DNA from: Leptolyngbyaceae cyanobacterium | GTDB lineage: Bacteria > Cyanobacteriota > Cyanobacteriia > Cyanobacteriales > Aerosakkonemataceae | Direction of reading: 5' to 3' | DNA length: 64,000 nucleotides | Assembly (NCBI GenBank): GCA_036703985.1 | Contig: DATNQN010000071.1 | Coordinates: forward strand, 1 to 64,000 | Part shown: positions 17,271 to 26,303 of the stretch, piece after piece | Layout of the letters: each line of letters opens with the position of its first letter | Position numbering within the stretch: the stretch's first letter is position 1 | Notes under the pieces: model-generated | Seen by the model: the letters and a program-made list of their open reading frames with translations, nothing else | What the model was told of the DNA's origin: nothing | Database searches by the model: none | Translations under genes and position numbers: made by a program

Positions 17271-18434
17271 ATGACTTTCAAAATTCTGAGCTTAGATGGC
17301 GGTGGAATGCGGGGCGCCATATCTGCACGCATTCTGCAAGAAGTTGAACGGCAAGTCAAAGAACGTAAAGGTTTAGCTTTACACGAATACTTTGATATGG
17401 TGGCAGGAACTTCTACTGGTTCGCTATTAACTGCTGGAATTGCAGCCCAAAAAAACAGCGAGCAACTAATTAAGCTTTATCAAGATTATGGCAAAGACAT
17501 ATTTCCTCAAACGGAAAGCTTTTGGCCCGACCCAATTCGACAAATAATCAATGCTTTTTCTCCATCTAAATATTCTCATGATGGATTGATTAAAGCTCTC
17601 AAAGCTACGTTGGGGAATGTAATAATCAGCAAAGTTGAAAGCCCGATTATATTAATTCCAGCTTACGATACTCTGTATCGTAATACGACATTTTTTACTA
17701 ATTGTCATCCAGATTTAGGAGAACGGTGGTATGATGATACTCCTTTATGGGAGATTTGCGTTTGTTCTTCATCCGCGCCTACTTTCTTTCCACCTTATGA
17801 GTTAAAACCGTACAATAAAGACAAGTTTGGCAATTGGTCTTTTCCACATATTGATGGTGGAGTTTCCGCTAATAATCCTTCTTTGGCTGCCATCAGCCTA
17901 GCCTTAAGAGTTAGTAATGCTAGCAATGTATCTCCAGAAATCAAGCAAAAATATAAACTCGATAATCTAAGACTGGAAGACATTTCAGTGTTATCTATCG
18001 GTACTGGCAGAACGGGGGAACCTTACGAATATTCGCAAGTAAAAGCTTGGAAAACTTTGGACTGGGTAAAACACGTTGTTGATGTATTTATGGAGCCAAC
18101 TTCGGAAATTGATACTACGATTTGCAAACAGATTTTGGGTGAATTTGGAGCAAAGCGTTATTTACGTCTTCAATTCGATTTAAATGAAAGATTTGGATCG
18201 AAAATTAATGAGACTTATAAGGATACTCGTCAAGTATTGCCACCAGGACAACGGACAAACAGATTTACAGGTAAAAAGCTGACGGAAGAAATAGATGATG
18301 CAACAGATCGGACTATTAATGATATGATTGATACTGCAACATCTTTCATCGAAAAAGGACGTACTTACTATACAAGGAATGAAGACGGGCCGTTGGTGAA
18401 AGATGCGATCGGGCAATTCATCGATGCCAATTAG
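17271..18434 (+). CDS. Patatin-like phospholipase
   Basis: A cytoplasmic lipid acyl hydrolase of 387 residues. The oxyanion-hole motif is DGGGMRG (9-15), the nucleophile elbow is GTSTG with S48, and the catalytic Asp is D195 in DGGVSANNP, giving a complete Ser-Asp dyad. There is no signal peptide or membrane segment. I chose this ATG because an ACGGAG motif precedes it and the fold starts at once; an in-frame start at 17181 would add an unrelated 30 residues. Similar stand-alone patatins include CapV effectors of CBASS defence, but no cyclase or Cap2/Cap3 gene lies nearby, so a defence role is only possible. Ordinary membrane lipid turnover is the alternative. Confidence 0.9.
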   Translation: MTFKILSLDGGGMRGAISARILQEVERQVKERKGLALHEYFDMVAGTSTGSLLTAGIAAQKNSEQLIKLYQDYGKDIFPQTESFWPDPIRQIINAFSPSKYSHDGLIKALKATLGNVIISKVESPIILIPAYDTLYRNTTFFTNCHPDLGERWYDDTPLWEICVCSSSAPTFFPPYELKPYNKDKFGNWSFPHIDGGVSANNPSLAAISLALRVSNASNVSPEIKQKYKLDNLRLEDISVLSIGTGRTGEPYEYSQVKAWKTLDWVKHVVDVFMEPTSEIDTTICKQILGEFGAKRYLRLQFDLNERFGSKINETYKDTRQVLPPGQRTNRFTGKKLTEEIDDATDRTINDMIDTATSFIEKGRTYYTRNEDGPLVKDAIGQFIDAN

Positions 18435-18453
18435 GGTAAAATAAGCCTGAAAA

Positions 18454-18531
18454 GCTATTGCTGAAATTGAGTTAGCAACCACACGCCTACTTGAGATTCT
18501 TTATCCGTTTGCTACCTCGTTCAGCAATAGC
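18454..18531 (+). terminator. Stem-loop after the patatin gene
   Basis: GCTATTGCTGAA (18454-18465) pairs perfectly with TTCAGCAATAGC (18520-18531), starting 20 bases after the stop codon. Inner segments AGCAA and TTGCT can extend the pairing. It separates the patatin gene from the convergent pseudogene. Confidence 0.55.
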
Positions 18532-18632
18532 CAAAGCAATTATTATCACCTTCTACATATTTAAAATCCAATATTCTTTATACTGCTAAATATTCATACA
18601 ATATTCTTTTATTTATTCATTATTATATTTTG

Positions 18633-19366
18633 TCAATCTCCTACTTGCCAACCTTCCAAAACGGCTATTAAAATATTCACTAACGGATGATCGATCAACT
18701 CTTTAAATGCTTCAATTCCACCAGATTTTAGCGCACCTATTACCCGTTCTCTCAAAGTGGGGTCGGCTTCAATTTGCTTAATTGCTTTTTCCACTACTAC
18801 CATTTTTTCCGATGGAGTATTAGTCGGGTTACTTTCAGACAGTTGTTGTAGTAATTGCTGAATATCTTTTGCGGCTTCAGCTAGATTTTGTTGCGCCGCG
18901 TAGTTGTGTTGCGTACCTACTTGAGTGCCGTAGTTTGTGCCGACATTACTACCCGTTATTTTGGCATCTTGCAGGTTGTATTCGTTCGCTTCTGACATAG
19001 ATTTACTCTCGGATGTTGCTATAACTTCATTATTAACATTAATGGGTCTGGTTGCCAACAAACCAATAATTTCTTTCATATCGACGCTTTTTTCGCGGTA
19101 AATTTGAATTTCTCTATCTTTGGCTTGTAATTCGGCTTTATATTTTTCTTCTACGGCTTTAAGTGCTAGGGCGTAATTTTGGGTGAAGTCGCTGTGAATC
19201 TTTTCTTTATTGGCGTCGGAAGGAACGCTAACTCGGACGACTATAACGCCATCGCCTTTGTTTTCAATACTCTGACAGAAATTCTGGTTCCTGCAATTAT
19301 GGGACGATTTCCGCAGGTTTCAGGTGTGCGGATAATGAGAGTGCCGATGTCAATAGTTGTTGTCAT
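18633..19366 (-). pseudogene. Chimeric remnant: DUF433 start joined to the tail of a second gene
   Basis: At 19366 a minus-strand ATG opens a frame with the typical beginning of a DUF433 antitoxin (TIDIGTLII, then RPIIAGTRIS), which leaves the family after about 31 residues and stops at 19241. Just past this point another frame runs without interruption through VVRVSVPSDANKEKI, a Glu/Lys-rich coiled-coil segment and on to 18633, ending NILIAVLEGWQVGD. That tail resembles the C terminus of cyanobacterial pentapeptide-type or effector-associated proteins. It has no good start of its own except an internal ATG at 19079, which would give 148 residues. A deletion joining two genes in the same orientation explains both halves. 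Confidence 0.6.
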
Positions 19367-19516
19367 ATTTTACCTTTTTTTAGATAAGTTTGTAGAGTGT
19401 GTCAATATACAGAATTTTGGATAATTATTAATGCGATCGTTCTAATGCACCCTACTTCAGTTTGGCAAAAATATTTGGCGATCGCAACAAATTTTATTCC
19501 CAAAAATTGTCGTACC

Positions 19517-19879
19517 TCATTCCAAGGGAATATAGTCAATTCTGTCTTTATACTCATCTTCAAAAGAAGCTCCAGCAATAGCAATTAACTCCTCAATTAC
19601 TTGGCCTATATTTGTCCTTGGACGCAGCACCAAAATACCCTGTATATGACGCCCCTCAGCTAAATGTTCCCTCAAATGTACAGGCATAGAAGCGCGGTTA
19701 TTTGTAACAAATATGTAGCCATTTTGTTCGCACCATTGCAATATTTCTGGGTCTTTTGTACCTTTAGGGGGAACATCTGAATCCCCAACTATGCGGACAA
19801 TTAAGTTTGGTTGTTGGGCTAAAAGTTGCTGTTTGTACACAGGCGGCATATTTTCATCAATCAAATATTTAATAGTCAT
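19517..19879 (-). CDS. DUF5615 PIN-like toxin
   Basis: A 120-residue protein of the DUF5615 PIN-like family, thought to act as the ribonuclease toxin of a type II toxin-antitoxin pair. The N-terminal YLIDENM carries the first acidic metal ligand (D8). Further acidic positions lie in GDSDVPPKGTKDPEIL, with the FVTNNRASM block that replaces the usual TND of PIN folds. Its start overlaps the end of the upstream DUF433 gene by 11 bp, implying coupled translation. Length is normal, so it looks intact. Confidence 0.82.
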   Translation of the reverse strand: MTIKYLIDENMPPVYKQQLLAQQPNLIVRIVGDSDVPPKGTKDPEILQWCEQNGYIFVTNNRASMPVHLREHLAEGRHIQGILVLRPRTNIGQVIEELIAIAGASFEDEYKDRIDYIPLE

Positions 19880-20231
19880 TCTTTAAAGCTTCTGTCTGTT
19901 TAGCTGCTTTTTGCTGTTCCTTCCACTGAATTAATCTAGCTACAACTGGAGGCGGGTTTTTATCGTATTCTGCTTGTGCTTTTTCACAGTAGTCTAACCA
20001 ATCTTGGTAATACTTACCTACTTTTTCCTTGTTGGCCAAATAGTACAGAATTGTAGCATAAACTTGCTCTAGGGTGACTGTAGAAAAATATTGGGCGATT
20101 TCTTCTGCTGTTTTTCCAGAATGAATGTATTCATCAAGAATATGCTCAATACCGACGCGGGTTCCTTTGACGCGGATATCATCGGGTCTTTGAAAGTCAA
20201 AATAATCTTCTAGTAATTGCATGATTTTCAT
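19869..20231 (-). CDS. DUF433 antitoxin
   Basis: A 120-residue protein with an N-terminal DUF433 domain (KGTRVGIEHILDEYIHSGKTAEEIAQYF, described here by its helix-turn-helix-like region at about residues 22-50), and a Lys/Glu-rich C-terminal tail likely to wrap the toxin. DUF433 proteins pair with DUF5615 toxins, and the overlapping downstream gene is such a toxin. The pair is probably autoregulated. A second, broken DUF433 gene start lies about 0.5 kb downstream. Confidence 0.82.
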   Translation of the reverse strand: MKIMQLLEDYFDFQRPDDIRVKGTRVGIEHILDEYIHSGKTAEEIAQYFSTVTLEQVYATILYYLANKEKVGKYYQDWLDYCEKAQAEYDKNPPPVVARLIQWKEQQKAAKQTEALKNDY

Positions 20232-20245
20232 CCTTATAGTTTTGT

Positions 20246-20896
20246 TTAGTCACAATTTGACTGGAATTCCGACAAAAACCAAGCGCCAACTTGTGATTGA
20301 TCTGTGCTACGACTGCGCTGCAAAGCTTCTTCCAACACCGATATTTTCAAACCGGGCAACACTTGAGATTCGCTAATTCTTCTGCTACCACCAGATTCGA
20401 TCGCAAATGGTATTATCCTCACATTCTGCACATCTAAAATCCAATATTCTTTTACTCCTAAATCTTCATATAGCAATCTTTTTGCACCTTGATCGTCAGC
20501 AAGAGAAGTATTAGCAACTTCAATTACCAAATCTGGCGGCGGATAATTATCTAAATTAATAATAGTGGTTCCCCAAGGAATTATTTGTGCGTTTTCTCCA
20601 ATGTAGTAAGATACATCAGGTTGAGATTCATCTATGCCAGTTTTTCGGTAACTACAATTAATCAAACCTTGTAAAGGAATATTTTTGATTATCCCAAAAA
20701 GGTTAACGGCTAAAGATATAATTGTATTATCGGAAGCGTGGTCGTGTCCTAATGGATTCATTTCAATCCTCAATTGTCCATTGTGATAGTAACATTTCGC
20801 TTTTTGATATTCCGAATCTTCAATAATTTGAATATATTCTTCCCAAGTTGCTGTTACCCAAGTATCGCTACGAATTTTTGTTTTTAACTCTAGCAT
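20246..20896 (-). CDS. Uma2 family (DUF820) nuclease-like protein
   Basis: A 216-residue member of the Uma2/DUF820 family, which has a PD-(D/E)xK-like fold and is greatly expanded in cyanobacteria; biological roles are mostly unknown. The core motif appears as QPDVSYYIG, PPDLVIEVANTS, then KRLLYEDLGVKEYWILD, with the catalytic-type D, E and K residues in place. The ATG was chosen because GAGGAAAG precedes it at good spacing; a GTG five codons upstream is possible. The DUF433/DUF5615 pair follows 14 bp later on the same strand and may be cotranscribed. Confidence 0.88.
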   Translation of the reverse strand: MLELKTKIRSDTWVTATWEEYIQIIEDSEYQKAKCYYHNGQLRIEMNPLGHDHASDNTIISLAVNLFGIIKNIPLQGLINCSYRKTGIDESQPDVSYYIGENAQIIPWGTTIINLDNYPPPDLVIEVANTSLADDQGAKRLLYEDLGVKEYWILDVQNVRIIPFAIESGGSRRISESQVLPGLKISVLEEALQRSRSTDQSQVGAWFLSEFQSNCD

Positions 20897-20932
20897 AGTT
20901 GCTTTCCTCACTAGCTAAATTTTAATTAACTT

Positions 20933-20998
20933 GTAGGGTGCGTCAGAGCGATAAAATTAGTGATTATTTCCCAAATTATGCTATCTGACGCACCCTAC
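20933..20998. repeat. 66-bp palindromic element with 15-bp terminal inverted repeats
   Basis: GTAGGGTGCGTCAGA (20933-20947) and TCTGACGCACCCTAC (20984-20998) are perfect inverted repeats around an AT-rich loop. It lies between leuS and the Uma2 gene. The GTAGGGTGCGT motif is common in small cyanobacterial palindromic repeats; a shorter related hairpin is present near 12178. It could act as a transcript-end hairpin for leuS or be a mobile miniature element. Confidence 0.8.
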
Positions 20999-21033
20999 TA
21001 GCGCTAAAGCGCAACAACGTACCTAATTACCAA

Positions 21034-23613
21034 TTACCCAACTACAAAGTTAACCAAATTTCGACCGGGAACAACGATCGCTTTTTTAATTTCCTTACCT
21101 TCAAGATATCTTTGGGCAGCTTCCGACTCGCGGGCGTATTTTTCCAAAGTATCCTTATCCGAAGTATTTGCAACTTCGATCGTACCGCGAGTTTTGCCGT
21201 TGATTTGAATTACCAAAGTAATTTCATCGGCAACTAAAGCAGCAGCATCGTATTTCGGCCAACTTGCTTTATGGACAGATTCAGTATTACCAATCATCTG
21301 CCACAATTCCTCAGCAATGTGCGGCGCAAACGGCGCTAACATCAAAATCAAAGTGTGAATCCCTTCCGTATAAATTGCCGAATTTTTACTATCGGTATCC
21401 GTGAGGGCGTTACTCAATTTCATCAATTCGGAAATTGCCGTATTGAATTGATAGTCGCTTCCTAAATCATCGGTAATTTCCTTAATTGCCGTATGAATGG
21501 CGCGGCGCAAATCCTTTTCAGCTTTGGATTTTGGATTTTCGAGTTTGGATTTATCCAACTTAGCTGATGACTGATTATTAGCAAAATCAGTTATCAAACG
21601 CCAAACGCGATTTAAGAAGCGAAACTGTCCTTCAACATCCGCCTCATCCCATTCCAAATCTTTCTCCGGTGGCGCTTTGAACAAGATAAACATTCTGGCA
21701 GTATCCGCACCGTATTTATTAATTACTTGTTCTGGTGCGACGCCATTGTATTTAGATTTGGACATCGTTTGGTAAGATATTTCCAACGGTTCTCCAGTTT
21801 CCGGGTCTTTCGGGTCGTTGGGATTTACCAAATTAGAAGGAATATATTTGGCATTACCGGATTTTTTCGGATTGGTGTAAGTTAATCCTTGCACCATACC
21901 TTGAGTTAACAAGCGTTGGAAAGGTTCGTCAAAATTGAGCAAACCTCTGTCTCGCAACACCTTCGTAAAGAAACGAGAATATAATAAGTGTAGGATTGCG
22001 TGTTCGATACCACCAACATATTGATCGACAGGCATCCAACCATTTGTTTTCGCAGAATCGAACACTTTACTCTCGTTTTTGGCATCGCAAAAACGCAAGT
22101 AATACCACGATGAATCGATAAACGTATCCATCGTATCGGTTTCTCTTTTCGCAGGCGTACCGCAACTAGGACAAGGTACGTTTACCCAACTTTCTAATTG
22201 TGCCAAAGGCGAAGCACCGCGACCAGTAAATTCAACATTTTCTGGCAATTGAACGGGTAAATCTCGATCGGGAACTGGCACTATTCCACACTTCGGACAG
22301 TGAATAACTGGAATTGGCGCACCCCAATATCTTTGGCGAGAAATTAACCAATCTCGGAGACGATATTGCACTCGCGCTTTACCGAAACCTTTTTGTTCGG
22401 CATAGTCGATAATGGCCTGTTTTCCTTCGGTGGAATTCTTGCCGTTGAAGTCACCGGAATTAATCATAATTCCGGGGTCGGTGTATGCTTCTTTTAATTC
22501 GGAATTGGCATCTTCGGAAGGAAGAATTACTACTTTAATGGGCAGATTTTGTTCGTTGGCAAATTTGAAATCTCGCGTATCATGTGCGGGTACGCCCATT
22601 ACTGCGCCCGTGCCATATTCGTATAAGACGTAATCGGCAATCCAAATCGGTATTTCTTCACCAGTAAAGGGATTAATTGCTTTACCGCCTGTGGGGATAC
22701 CGCGTTTTGGTTTATCTTCGGCGGTACGTTCCAATTCGCTTTGATTGGCAACTTCTTTAATGAAAGTTTCGACTGCTTCTTTGCGTTCGGAAGTAGTAAC
22801 TTTTGGTGTTAATGGATGTTCCGGCGCGAGTACCACGTAAGTAACACCATAAACGGTGTCGGGACGAGTGGTAAACACTCCTATTTTTTCATCCATTCCG
22901 ACAATTGGAAATTCCAAATATGCGCCGACAGATTTGCCAATCCAGTTCGCCTGCATTAACTTTACTCTTTCCGGCCAACCTGTCAACTTATCTAAATCTT
23001 GGAGTAATTCTTCGGCGTAATCGGTGATTTTGAGGAACCATTGACGCAAGTTTTTCTTCTCAACTATTGCGCCGGAACGCCAAGAACGACCTTCGCTATC
23101 GACTTGTTCGTTTGCTAATACTGTTTGGTCTATGGGGTCCCAGTTAACTTTAGCTTCTTTTTGATATGCTAATCCGGCTTGGAGAAATTGCAAGAAAATC
23201 CACTGCGTCCATTTGTAATAGTCGGGGGAACAGGTGGCGAGTTCGCAATTCCAATCGTAGGATAAACCCAAACGCTTTAATTCCGATCGCATTTGCGCGA
23301 TATTGTTATAAGTCCACTTCGCCGGATGGGTTTGGTTTTTGATGGCGGCGTTTTCGGCGGGGAGTCCAAACGCATCCCATCCCATCGGATGCAATACGCG
23401 ATCGCCTTGCATTCGGTGTACTCTTGCGATCGCATCCGTGATAGTATAGTTGCGGACATGGCCCATGTGCAGGTTGCCCGATGGATAGGGAAACATCGAC
23501 AGCGCATAGAATTTAGGCTTATCTGTCTCTGTAGGGGTTAGGTCTATGCCTTGTTCAGCCCAAGTCTTTTGCCACTTTTCCTCTATTGCCGTTGGATTAT
23601 ATCGGGATTCCAC
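21034..23613 (-). CDS. leuS: Leucyl-tRNA synthetase
   Basis: A class I aminoacyl-tRNA synthetase of 859 residues that charges tRNA-Leu. The HIGH motif appears as HMGH in [11 protein letters not shown], near residue 48. The editing (CP1) domain, with [10 protein letters not shown] and the VMGVPAHD block, spans about 220-410. A zinc-ribbon-like CPKCG lies near 445 and another CPSCG near 485. The KMSKS motif is MSKSKYNG near 635. The anticodon-binding and C-terminal domains complete a normal-length bacterial enzyme. The start is GTG, giving the usual MESRYNP beginning. Confidence 0.97.
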   Translation of the reverse strand: MESRYNPTAIEEKWQKTWAEQGIDLTPTETDKPKFYALSMFPYPSGNLHMGHVRNYTITDAIARVHRMQGDRVLHPMGWDAFGLPAENAAIKNQTHPAKWTYNNIAQMRSELKRLGLSYDWNCELATCSPDYYKWTQWIFLQFLQAGLAYQKEAKVNWDPIDQTVLANEQVDSEGRSWRSGAIVEKKNLRQWFLKITDYAEELLQDLDKLTGWPERVKLMQANWIGKSVGAYLEFPIVGMDEKIGVFTTRPDTVYGVTYVVLAPEHPLTPKVTTSERKEAVETFIKEVANQSELERTAEDKPKRGIPTGGKAINPFTGEEIPIWIADYVLYEYGTGAVMGVPAHDTRDFKFANEQNLPIKVVILPSEDANSELKEAYTDPGIMINSGDFNGKNSTEGKQAIIDYAEQKGFGKARVQYRLRDWLISRQRYWGAPIPVIHCPKCGIVPVPDRDLPVQLPENVEFTGRGASPLAQLESWVNVPCPSCGTPAKRETDTMDTFIDSSWYYLRFCDAKNESKVFDSAKTNGWMPVDQYVGGIEHAILHLLYSRFFTKVLRDRGLLNFDEPFQRLLTQGMVQGLTYTNPKKSGNAKYIPSNLVNPNDPKDPETGEPLEISYQTMSKSKYNGVAPEQVINKYGADTARMFILFKAPPEKDLEWDEADVEGQFRFLNRVWRLITDFANNQSSAKLDKSKLENPKSKAEKDLRRAIHTAIKEITDDLGSDYQFNTAISELMKLSNALTDTDSKNSAIYTEGIHTLILMLAPFAPHIAEELWQMIGNTESVHKASWPKYDAAALVADEITLVIQINGKTRGTIEVANTSDKDTLEKYARESEAAQRYLEGKEIKKAIVVPGRNLVNFVVG

Positions 23614-23903
23614 AATCTAGAACTCCTGCTGGGTCACAAATCAACTACATTTTCCCATTGTGGCACGAATGGGAATGGGTAGTGGGGAGTGGGGATACCC
23701 TGATAGTGCTAGTCTATCGCCCTTCCATTACTCACTTGCAGAGGAAAATAAGAAATAGTCGTATTCAATCGGATCTGAAATAGCGCCTCGCATTTGATTC
23801 GTCTTTATTTTGAATATTTCGCTTGTTTCGGATATTGCACTTATAGTGTTATAGTAGAATTGACTTTTATTTCAGAACAATACACTCCGAAAAAATATTT
23901 AAT

Positions 23904-24371
23904 ATGTTGAAGCAAAAAGCGTCGCTTGAATCAGTTTTTCTTGAAGAACAAGATAGAGAATTAATAGCGCAATTAGAACAAATTGTCAGCCTTGAATCTT
24001 CACAAGCAAAGTTAGTCGGAAGCAACGGAGAAGAAGTTAAAATTCCAGATTATATTTATCAAATACTGCGTGATATTGTTCGCTTAATGGCATCAGGTCA
24101 GCGCGTTTCTATAGTTTCCGATAATTGCCAATTAACAACACAAGAAGCGGCTGATATTCTCAAGGTATCGCGACCATTTTTAATCAAATTACTAGAAAAT
24201 GGTGAAATTCCTTACATCAAAGTTGGTTCCCATCGAAGGGTGATTTTTCAAGATTTAATCAAGTATAAAGAACAACGGAAAGTGAAGCGTCAAAAGGGTT
24301 TGCAAGAATTAACCCAATTTCTTCAAGATGAGGGCTTCTACGAGGAAGAAGTTAGGGATATAGAGCAGTAA
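23904..24371 (+). CDS. Helix-turn-helix (excisionase-type) antitoxin
   Basis: A 155-residue protein whose centre, about residues 73-125, is an excisionase/MerR-like DNA-binding domain: LTTQEAADILKVSRPFLIKLL, then IPYIKVGSHRRV. The charged C-terminal tail (to residue 155) is typical of antitoxins that bind PIN toxins. The PIN gene begins one base after its stop, so the two are cotranscribed. It appears intact, unlike its partner, and may still repress its own promoter. Confidence 0.82.
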   Translation: MLKQKASLESVFLEEQDRELIAQLEQIVSLESSQAKLVGSNGEEVKIPDYIYQILRDIVRLMASGQRVSIVSDNCQLTTQEAADILKVSRPFLIKLLENGEIPYIKVGSHRRVIFQDLIKYKEQRKVKRQKGLQELTQFLQDEGFYEEEVRDIEQ

Positions 24372-24372
24372 A

Positions 24373-24693
24373 ATGGTATTTTCTTCTGTTGTTCTAGATT
24401 CCTGTGTTATCTTTCCAATGCCTCTATGCGATACGCTCCTACGTGCTGCTGAAGCTGAACTGTACTGCGTTTATTTTTCTCAGGAAATTCTCGATGGTGC
24501 GACCCGCAATCTTATCAATAAAAATCGAATGACGGAACAGAAAGCAGCGCGTTTTCAGCAAATGATCAAAAACACTTTTCCTGAAGCAATGGTGGAAGTA
24601 CCTGAAGAAATCGTGGCGGCGATGACAAATCATCCAGGCGATCGCCATGTTTTAGCTGCTGCTATAATTGCCAATCTTTCCCATTCAGAATAA
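24373..24693 (+). pseudogene. PIN-domain toxin, 3-prime truncated
   Basis: The 106-residue frame begins as a PIN toxin (VVLDSCVIFP with the first Asp), carries the middle acidic residue in QEILDGATRNL and the third in GDRHVLAAAII, then leaves the family. Relatives continue with a TFN/DF motif for roughly 70 more residues. Here the last residues, ANLSHSE, are antisense to the conserved EWERL of the convergent PIN gene. The missing fourth acidic position makes activity doubtful. A deletion junction near 24671 explains the shape. Confidence 0.75.
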
Positions 24694-24956
24694 ATCCTTT
24701 CCTCATCAATTAATAAAACAAACAATCCTTTTAATCGATTAACTTCTGCTTCAGCTTCTTTTATTGTAAGCCCTAACCCATTTTTATCAATGGGACCGGT
24801 GTAAACATTCCAAAACTCTATTAAATTTTGCGGGATGATACAAAGCTGCTCTCCTTGAGAGCGTAAAATAGCCGTAGCATTAGTAGCATCTGGGTACATG
24901 GAATGGCTGGGTTCAGCACTACGCAATAGAATATTTGTATCAACCAAAAAAGACAC
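24630..24956 (-). pseudogene. VapC-type PIN toxin, 3-prime truncated
   Basis: The 108-residue frame starts as a VapC-family PIN protein (FLVDTNILLR with the first Asp; QNLIEFWNVYT with the conserved Glu) and matches the family up to YSEWERL. Relatives then continue through HDARLVAAM to a C-terminal TFN-DF motif; here the end is AIIAAAKTWRSPG, which is antisense of the plus-strand PIN gene. It lacks the third and fourth acidic residues, so it is very probably inactive. The antitoxin-like gene just upstream remains complete. Confidence 0.75.
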
Positions 24957-25219
24957 TATCCCCTTTCTCCGTAAATGCTTTCACGACTAATTGCTTCATC
25001 AGACAATAGCGGAGAGTCCCGGCGATGACTCTCCGCCCATTCCCGAAAAGCTTTTATCCATTCTTCAGGGGTAGCAGTTTCCTGAAAATGACGTTCTTTA
25101 GGTTTTACCTCTGATTTCATTGCCTTATTTTCGGCTACCTTTTGGTCTAAAAGTGTTTTTTCTTCTTCTGTAAGAGTTTGAATCATCTCGGCTATTGATT
25201 CGATTAGTTTAGTTCTCAT
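24956..25219 (-). CDS. Antitoxin of a VapC-type pair
   Basis: An 87-residue hydrophilic protein, rich in Glu and Lys, with a predicted helical N-terminal half (residues 1-35) and a C-terminal tail ending in DEAISRESIYGERG. This organisation is usual for small antitoxins encoded before PIN toxins in cyanobacteria. Its last base overlaps the start of the truncated PIN gene, typical for such operons. I do not recognise a defined DNA-binding domain. With its toxin cut, it may be an orphan. Confidence 0.65.
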   Translation of the reverse strand: MRTKLIESIAEMIQTLTEEEKTLLDQKVAENKAMKSEVKPKERHFQETATPEEWIKAFREWAESHRRDSPLLSDEAISRESIYGERG

Positions 25220-25357
25220 AAGCCCTGTCTCCTAAGTGAAATTTTTGAGCCAATCTCTAAACTTGTTGCTTCGGTGTTTTTTCGGGAATTTTTAGGTCTA
25301 ATAAGTAGAATAGCGTAAATAATTAAAAATTTCAATTTATCCCTTTCTCCTAGAAAA

Positions 25358-26077
25358 CTATGGCTGCTGAATGTAACATTTTGCCTGCTTATAATCTTTT
25401 GAAATAAAAACTGTCAGAATACCAAACTCTCCTAATTCCATCAAAAAGGGATAAAAATTAGGTTGCAAATTGTGCCAATATCCTTCAGTTGGAGCTAATT
25501 GTAATAATAGTAGCCATTCATCTGAGTTGAATTGTTCGGGTGGAGTATCCAGACTTTCGATATATAACGGTTGTCCACCTATTTTATTTCCTGCTATTTC
25601 AGGTCTGGAAAAATGGAATCCCGTGTCATAATCTAAATCATTCATCCTGTAGCGTTCCTCAAGGGGAACTGCTTCGTTTTCTACGGGGTTTAATACTACT
25701 TTATACTCTTTATAAACAGCCTCACCATTTTCATTCAATTCATATATAGCTGCACCAGTGGCTTCAGATACAAATTCAATCTCAGGCGCAGCATTTGTAT
25801 ATACATTTTCCAATGTTTGAATTACTATTGCTGTCGCTTCATTGTAAATTGGCTCACTCTCACCACTAAAGAAAAGATAGACCATCGTATAATTGCTATT
25901 GGGAAATAGGTCTGGATTAAGATAAATTTGCCCGAGAAACATCATCGGTTCACCTGTTTCTGGGTCAAGTGGCCAACTGGGTTGAGCAATCCATACTGGT
26001 TGACCACCGAATTTAGTAATTGGCTCCAAAATTTGGGTAGGATTTTCGATAATTTGAAATTGTGTTTTAAGAGGCAT
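25358..26077 (-). CDS. DUF1963 (YwqG-like) protein
   Basis: A 239-residue protein resembling DUF1963/YwqG, a family of unknown function with a beta-rich fold. Visible family features are KFGGQPVWIAQPSWPLDPETG near the N terminus, MMFLGQIYLN, a central NKIGGQPLYIE repeat of the first motif, and LLLLQLAPTEG. The ATG was chosen because TAAAGG precedes it; an upstream TTG extension would overlap a broken gene fragment. No partner gene is evident. Confidence 0.82.
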   Translation of the reverse strand: MPLKTQFQIIENPTQILEPITKFGGQPVWIAQPSWPLDPETGEPMMFLGQIYLNPDLFPNSNYTMVYLFFSGESEPIYNEATAIVIQTLENVYTNAAPEIEFVSEATGAAIYELNENGEAVYKEYKVVLNPVENEAVPLEERYRMNDLDYDTGFHFSRPEIAGNKIGGQPLYIESLDTPPEQFNSDEWLLLLQLAPTEGYWHNLQPNFYPFLMELGEFGILTVFISKDYKQAKCYIQQP

Positions 26078-26088
26078 TGAATTAACCT

Positions 26089-26226
26089 TTAGTTGGTGAA
26101 GTGACAAAATATTAAAATATCTTTCGCCCAATCTTTGGTTGCTTCCTTCGCCAAATCTTCCAAAATCGGCTTAAACGCAAATCCTACCGCCTGCGTCACA
26201 CCCCAAGCAAGTAACCGATCAATCAT
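26089..26226 (-). pseudogene. 5-prime fragment of an effector-type gene
   Basis: A short frame of 45 codons, MIDRLLAWGVTQAVGFAF then KPILEDLAKEATKDWAKDIL, resembles from memory the start of larger cyanobacterial proteins with conserved N-terminal helices fused to varied effector domains. It departs from that pattern after WAKDIL and stops 11 bp before the DUF1963 start. I read it as the surviving beginning of a deleted gene. A genuine small protein is the alternative. Confidence 0.4.
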
Positions 26227-26303
26227 ATTATTATGGTGAACATTTTAAATATGGTATTTATTATAAATTCGGTTTTTTCAGCCTAATTGAATCTCATCGC
26301 CAA

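Noticed and set aside
19179-19588. Plus-strand ORFs of 81 and 63 codons
   Set aside because: They lie opposite the chimeric pseudogene and the end of the DUF5615 gene and have no family resemblance.
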